25,840 bases of DNA, from IMG/VR virus record IMGVR_UViG_3300027973_000199, positions 1 through 25,840 of that record, one strand, 5' to 3'. Each line of letters starts with the position of its first letter. The first letter of the stretch is position 1. The stretch comes from a virus. A program made the position numbers and the translations under genes. Under the pieces are notes generated by a model. That model was not told the origin of the DNA, ran no database searches, and worked only from the letters and a program-made list of their open reading frames with translations. Of this stretch, positions 23,497-25,840 are shown one piece after another.

Positions 23497-23516
23497 AACG
23501 GCCCTTGCGGGCCGTT
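23497..23516. terminator. Hairpin between convergent modules
   Basis: AACGGCCC-TTGC-GGGCCGTT forms a perfect 8-bp stem right after the primase-helicase stop. On the minus strand it is followed by a T-rich stretch (TTTCTTATT), so it should end leftward transcripts from the clamp unit; on the + strand no T-run follows, so rightward termination is weaker. It sits 2 bases past the end of the last minus-strand ORF. Confidence 0.7.
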
Positions 23517-23517
23517 C

Positions 23518-23628
23518 TCATAAGTCGAGGATGATCACTAGGATCGCGGCGAGAACCGCCGCAATCACTAACGACACAGAGCGGCCGCTATATTTTCGGC
23601 CAATATGACGCTCGTTACGATAATCCAC
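23518..23628 (-). CDS. Possible tiny membrane protein (GTG start)
   Basis: 36 residues from a GTG at 23628, partly overlapping the next ORF in another frame. It has a basic N-terminus (MDYRNERHIGRKYSGR) followed by a clean membrane segment (SLVIAAVLAAILVIILDL), an Nin-Cout arrangement by the positive-inside rule. No good ribosome site is visible, so translation would depend on coupling. It stops at the edge of the terminator. Could be a chance ORF. Confidence 0.4.
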   Translation of the reverse strand: MDYRNERHIGRKYSGRSVSLVIAAVLAAILVIILDL

Positions 23629-23666
23629 GCGATAAGCGCAAAGGTGCAGTAGGTTTCGAGTTTCAT
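23568..23666 (-). CDS. Possible tiny membrane protein
   Basis: 32 residues from ATG 23666, with CGGAG 8-9 bases upstream and starting 4 bases after the stop of the gene before it. Most of the chain is one membrane segment (CTFALIAWIIVTSVILAE). It fits the operon layout better than the nested GTG ORF, but is too short for any family call. Function unknown. Confidence 0.45.
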   Translation of the reverse strand: MKLETYCTFALIAWIIVTSVILAENIAAALCR

Positions 23667-23669
23667 TGT

Positions 23670-24086
23670 TCAGACTCCGATTCTGATAGCGATTTCCTGC
23701 AAACGGAAACGATTCTCAAGGGTTTGCTCGCCTCTCAGACACGCTTCGATTGTTTGCCGTTCCTCATCCGTGTCGCACCAATTAAGCGCGCGCTTAAGAT
23801 CATGGGCATCGTAAGTGTCGCCTTGCGCGATAGCTTGAACGCGCTGACTGAGCGATTTGCGGGTATTTTTAACCCATGCGAGCGAACCGTCGGGTAACTC
23901 TCCCGATACATGGTCAAATTCCCAATTGAACTTGTCGCAAAATGCTACGGCCGCGACGCGGTGAGCGCCTGTCGTATCCGACCCATACTCATAAGGAACC
24001 GTTACGCTACCGGCCGCCGCGATGGCTTTGATACGCGCGCCGCGATGATTGGTAGGTTCAATAAATTTAGTGATGATTGCTTGCAT
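23670..24086 (-). CDS. Conserved-type hypothetical phage protein (MQAIITK-like)
   Basis: 138 residues from ATG 24086; an in-frame TTG at 24104 adds six residues and is unlikely. It opens MQAIITKFIEPTNHRGARIK followed by AIAAAGSVTV, a block I recall from small phage proteins near replication genes. The C-terminal half is helical and acidic (NWCDTDEERQTIEACLRGEQ). It lies 14 bases after the clamp-like gene in the same leftward unit. No enzymatic motif is visible; function unknown. Confidence 0.78.
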   Translation of the reverse strand: MQAIITKFIEPTNHRGARIKAIAAAGSVTVPYEYGSDTTGAHRVAAVAFCDKFNWEFDHVSGELPDGSLAWVKNTRKSLSQRVQAIAQGDTYDAHDLKRALNWCDTDEERQTIEACLRGEQTLENRFRLQEIAIRIGV

Positions 24087-24100
24087 GGTGTGCTCTCTTA

Positions 24101-24709
24101 TCAAAGTGTCGAAAATGCGTCAAACGTCCACGACGGCGCGGCGTAGTTAGCCAAACCTTCAGGATCACGATAGGGCATCAGTACGCCGAAAAACTTCGTA
24201 TCGTTGAGCGTGATCGGCGCGGCCGATCCGCCATTGTGCCAAATTTTAAGATTAGCCCTCGATCCCAAGCATTTATTAGCGGCGGCGAATTTGGCAATCA
24301 ACGCGGGATCAAACTGAGCGACTTCGCCGCTACATTGTTGCGGAATAACGCGCGCAATGTCGGGAAATTTCCCGTCGACGGCGGCCCACGCTACTGTCGC
24401 GCCGCCAACTACGCTAATCGTCCCCGTCGCGCCGTCGTTGGTGTCGATCACGGCCGCGTCGAGACCATTTTTTGCTGGCTTTAACATTTTGATGACGTCG
24501 AGCGGTAGTAGAAAAGAAACCTTGTCGTCGACTTCGTTCTCAACGTCGACGACGCGGTACATCCCAACGCAAGTTCCATTTGTCGCGGCCAAGATCGTTT
24601 GGGTTGCGTTTGCCTCAACGCGAACGCTGACCATGTAGTAGCGAATTTCCTTATCGGCCGCAAGTTGCGCGACGGCGTGGAGCGCTGAGAGTTTGACGTT
24701 GATTTTCAT
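24101..24709 (-). CDS. Sliding-clamp-like protein (DnaN-like, short)
   Basis: 202 residues; AAGGA about 7 bases before ATG. It begins with an amphipathic strand-helix (MKINVKLSALHAVAQLAADK), then VRVEANATQTILAATNGTCV, LPLDVIKMLKP and DGKFPDIARVIP. The last block closely matches the DGRFPDY-RVIP signature of bacterial beta clamps. Bacterial clamps have three domains and about 366 residues; this one has room for two, like T4 gp45 or PCNA subunits. It may tether a polymerase or act as a clamp mimic. It has its own promoter and palindromic operators, apart from the polymerase operon. Confidence 0.72.
   Translation of the reverse strand: MKINVKLSALHAVAQLAADKEIRYYMVSVRVEANATQTILAATNGTCVGMYRVVDVENEVDDKVSFLLPLDVIKMLKPAKNGLDAAVIDTNDGATGTISVVGGATVAWAAVDGKFPDIARVIPQQCSGEVAQFDPALIAKFAAANKCLGSRANLKIWHNGGSAAPITLNDTKFFGVLMPYRDPEGLANYAAPSWTFDAFSTL
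24659..24669. promoter_or_regulatory. Operator-like palindrome inside the clamp gene
   Basis: CGCAA-G-TTGCG is a perfect palindrome in the first codons of the clamp-like gene. The same core recurs as CGCAA-C-TTGCG at 24743-24753. The centres are 84 bp apart, eight helical turns, as expected for two sites bound by one looped repressor. Confidence 0.5.
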
Positions 24710-24740
24710 GTGCTTTCCTTAGTGTAGTGAAGTGTAACGA

Positions 24741-24755
24741 CGCGCAACTTGCGCG
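24741..24755. promoter_or_regulatory. Operator-like palindrome between clamp promoter and gene
   Basis: CGCGCAA-C-TTGCGCG, 7-bp perfect arms with a one-base centre, lies just downstream of the predicted start of transcription and upstream of the ribosome site. A repressor bound here would block the clamp unit. It shares its core with the copy at 24659. Confidence 0.6.
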
Positions 24756-24767
24756 CCGTGAGTAGAG

Positions 24768-24795
24768 ATTACCGCGCGTGATCGTACCTTGTCAA
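24768..24795 (-). promoter_or_regulatory. Leftward promoter for the clamp-like unit
   Basis: Minus strand TTGACA (24795-24790, perfect) then 16 bases then GGTAAT (24773-24768, 4/6). The predicted start is near 24761, giving a 5' leader of about 50 bases that contains the palindrome at 24741 and the AAGGA ribosome site. Confidence 0.6.
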
Positions 24796-24815
24796 TAGAT
24801 GTTTGACACGGTTCT

Positions 24816-24832
24816 TACAACCAACGGTTGTA
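24816..24832. promoter_or_regulatory. Palindrome upstream of the clamp promoter
   Basis: TACAACC-AAC-GGTTGTA, 7-bp arms, lies 20 bases upstream of the -35 box. Its right arm runs into a reverse-strand copy of GTTGCCTAC (24830-24838), one of the iteron variants. It may be an activator or repressor site. Confidence 0.45.
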
Positions 24833-24851
24833 GGCAACGCGTCAGCAGAAT

Positions 24852-24935
24852 GTCAGCAACCGAAGAAAAAACGTTGCCTACGCTCAACGTCAATACTGGC
24901 GCGGGTTTCGGGCGATGTTAGTCAATGTCAGCAAT
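24852..24935. repeat. Left iteron cluster, scattered 9-bp copies
   Basis: Copies of the (A/G)TTGCNNAC motif occur in both directions: reverse GTTGCTGAC at 24852-24860, forward GTTGCCTAC at 24873-24881, and a reverse tandem ATTGCTGAC plus ATTGACTAA at 24918-24935. These copies are less regular than those to the right. An inverted repeat ACGTTG/CAACGT flanks the forward copy (24871-24890). Confidence 0.6.
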
Positions 24936-24976
24936 GCTTTTTTAATATTTGTTTCAAAAGTCAATTTTTATATATA

Positions 24977-25011
24977 GGGAGTTTGGCCGCGCTAGTGGCC
25001 ACCAAACTCCC
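24977..25011. repeat. Long inverted repeat in the control region
   Basis: GGGAGTTTGG (24977-24986) is perfectly complementary to CCAAACTCCC (25002-25011), with 15 bases between that include a second GGCC pair. The left arm follows an AT-rich TATATA stretch. It could be a replication-origin cruciform, a protein site or an RNA hairpin; a T-run (25033-25039) follows about 20 bases later, too far for a normal terminator. Confidence 0.65.
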
Positions 25012-25041
25012 ACGCGTTCTGAGCCAGCCCGATTTTTTTCC

Positions 25042-25068
25042 ATTGCTAACATTGCCTACATTGCTGAC
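25042..25068 (+). repeat. Triple 9-bp iteron array
   Basis: Three direct tandem copies with no gap: ATTGCTAAC, ATTGCCTAC, ATTGCTGAC. The constant bases are ATTGC--AC. It comes just after a T-run and before the 51-bp repeats. Confidence 0.8.
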
Positions 25069-25092
25069 ATTTTGCCGAAAACCACAAGTTCC

Positions 25093-25245
25093 ACGTTTTA
25101 TAAGAAGTTCAAACCATTGCTGACAATTGCTGACATTAGTTTTACGTTTTATAAGAATTAAAAAGCATTGCTGACAATTGCTGACATTAGTTCTAGCAAT
25201 TAATAGGGTTTTATTTCATTGCTGACAATTGCTGACATAGGGGGT
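25093..25245 (+). repeat. 51-bp tandem repeat, three units, with paired 10-bp iterons
   Basis: Two near-identical 51-bp units (25093-25143 and 25144-25194) carry ACGTTTTATAAGAA, a variable 8-9 bases, then CATTGCTGACAATTGCTGACA and TTAGTT. A third unit (25195-25245) keeps only the doublet part. The doublets ATTGCTGACA-ATTGCTGACA begin at 25116, 25167 and 25218, exactly 51 bp apart, close to five helical turns, so bound proteins would line one face. Each of the first two units also contains TATAAG, a -10-like sequence. Origin iterons or a multi-site operator are both possible. Confidence 0.85.
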
Positions 25246-25265
25246 ACATAGGGGGTACATAGGGG
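25238..25265 (+). repeat. 11-bp tandem repeat TAGGGGGTACA
   Basis: Two full copies (25238-25248, 25249-25259) and a partial third (TAGGGG). It starts at the end of the last iteron doublet. A different sequence from the iterons, so likely a second protein site or a slippage product. Confidence 0.75.
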
Positions 25266-25274
25266 TTTTGGTTG

Positions 25275-25294
25275 AGGCCCCCCGGGTAGGGCCT
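25275..25294. promoter_or_regulatory. G/C hairpin in control region
   Basis: AGGCCC (25275-25280) pairs with GGGCCT (25289-25294) around CCCGGGTA. No T-run follows closely. A very AT-rich tract (25331-25366, runs of T and A) lies 40 bases on, a candidate DNA-unwinding element. Confidence 0.45.
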
Positions 25295-25366
25295 TGGCCC
25301 GACCGGTCACGGTAACGCACCCCCCGCAAACATTTTTTAAAAAATTTTTTTTTCTAAATTTTTTTG

Positions 25367-25393
25367 ATTGCGAACATTGACTACATTGCCTAC
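25367..25393 (+). repeat. Triple 9-bp iteron array overlapping the terminase promoter
   Basis: ATTGCGAAC, ATTGACTAC, ATTGCCTAC in direct tandem, the same form as the array at 25042. It covers the -35 box, the spacer and the start of the -10 box of the predicted promoter for the small terminase gene, so a bound protein would control that promoter. Confidence 0.8.
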
Positions 25394-25396
25394 AAT
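25368..25396 (+). promoter_or_regulatory. Rightward promoter for small terminase gene
   Basis: TTGCGA (25368-25373, 4/6) then 17 bases then TACAAT (25391-25396, 5/6). Six bases later is the ATG at 25403, the same spacing as in the nuclease promoter at 16858-16886. No Shine-Dalgarno precedes the ATG, so the mRNA is predicted to be leaderless. Confidence 0.6.
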
Positions 25397-25402
25397 CCAA
25401 TC

Positions 25403-25840
25403 ATGTTCAAATCTTTGCCACTAACTGTCAGAAATGTTCAGGCAACAGAGGCGCGTCTTCAGTCCATCTACGACGCGGCGAAGTTAGGTCTGAAAGGTGA
25501 CTCGCTGGCGCTGGCGGCTGGTATGCTGCCCGCTGAGTATCGGCAACTGTGTCAGCTAGATCCGTTAGCAGAAATGGCAGAACAAAAAGGCCGCGCTGAC
25601 AATGAAAGAGAAATCTCGCAGGTTCTCAATAGCGCGGCGTTAGGTGGTGACGCTAAAGCCGCGTTAGAGATCTTGCGCCACCGTCACGAGTGGACGGCCA
25701 AGCAAGAAGTTAGTGTTGATGTGTATCAACGGATCAGCATCACACAGGCGCTAGAAGCCGCGCAAACCAGAGTGCTAGAGAATGCAAAAAACGATCTATA
25801 CATCAGCCGAAGAGCAGACGTTGATGACGCGGTTGTGGTC
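25403..25840 (+). CDS. Small terminase subunit, 3' end outside window
   Basis: 146 codons are open to the window end with no stop. The protein has a helical opening (AKLGLKGDSLALAAGMLPAE), GRADNEREISQVLNSAALGG, then DAKAALEILRHRHEW and QRISITQALEAAQTR. The ALGGDAKAALEILRHRHEW block and the ISITQALEAAQ segment are typical of small terminase subunits of podoviruses. It would recognise the packaging site and regulate the large subunit, which should lie next. The start has no Shine-Dalgarno; ATG 25403 fits the promoter spacing. It would open the packaging/virion operon that resumes with coat at the left edge if the genome is circular. Confidence 0.75.
   Translation, partial: MFKSLPLTVRNVQATEARLQSIYDAAKLGLKGDSLALAAGMLPAEYRQLCQLDPLAEMAEQKGRADNEREISQVLNSAALGGDAKAALEILRHRHEWTAKQEVSVDVYQRISITQALEAAQTRVLENAKNDLYISRRADVDDAVVV

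Noticed and set aside
24977-25040. Dyad plus T-run as a terminator
   Set aside because: The T-run is about 20 bases past the stem, too far for intrinsic termination.
24803-25123. A 106-codon + strand ORF across the control region
   Set aside because: Its translation simply reads through the iterons and hairpins, with a Leu/Thr repeat caused by the DNA repeats, and no ribosome site. It is not a gene.
25042-25245. CRISPR array
   Set aside because: Repeats are 9-10 bp in direct tandem, with 51-bp period and largely identical intervening DNA; there are no unique spacers and no cas genes.
25200-25400. A 66-codon minus-strand ORF in the control region
   Set aside because: It reads the triple iteron array backwards (repeated Cys/Ser/Gln) and has low complexity; no ribosome site.

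Overview
This window reads as part of the genome of a tailed bacteriophage with a P22-like short-tail (podovirus) virion. Coding is dense, with small genes joined by 4-nt start/stop overlaps. It opens inside a P22-type coat protein gene and closes inside a small terminase subunit gene. The terminase large subunit, portal and scaffold are not in view; if the genome is circular or circularly permuted they would lie just past the right end, ahead of the coat gene (inference). No integrase, lysogeny repressor, tRNA, CRISPR array or insertion sequence was seen. The GH108 endolysin and 3TM holin fit a Gram-negative host, but the host cannot be named from the sequence.

Layout. (1) 1-14518, rightward: virion and lysis module. 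It holds the coat protein, two small putative head decoration proteins, gp4-like and gp10-like head completion proteins, tail/fibre proteins including a seven-repeat probable beta-propeller, a cupin-like protein, three probable DNA ejection proteins, small membrane and acidic proteins, an HTH-phosphoesterase, and a lysis cassette. (2) 14447-16851, leftward: a VRR-NUC nuclease and SNF2-like helicase followed by five small genes, two of them (15135-15278 and 14968-15138) under 60 codons. (3) 16942-23491, rightward: replication genes including a Cas4-like nuclease, a putative ssDNA-binding protein, a family A DNA polymerase and a primase-helicase. (4) 23518-24709, leftward: a sliding-clamp-like protein, a conserved hypothetical protein and two tiny membrane ORFs ending at a hairpin. 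(5) 24710-25402: a 693-bp non-coding control region packed with short repeats and palindromes. (6) 25403 onward, rightward: the small terminase subunit.

The most interesting signals are: an out-of-frame ORF inside the polymerase gene (20174-20407) with its own Shine-Dalgarno, a QLSLF clamp-binding-like motif and a local shift in arginine codons of the host frame; a control region with 9-bp ATTGCNNAC iterons and a 51-bp tandem repeat; two predicted promoters whose geometry puts the transcription start on the A of the ATG (leaderless mRNAs); paired CGCAA-N-TTGCG palindromes 84 bp apart around the clamp gene start; and a seven-repeat tail protein.

The replication genes form a coherent set: primase-helicase, polymerase with intact proofreading residues, a clamp-like factor, an SNF2-like helicase, and two PD-(D/E)XK-type nucleases for recombination or end processing. 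All family calls were made by reading motifs, not by database search.
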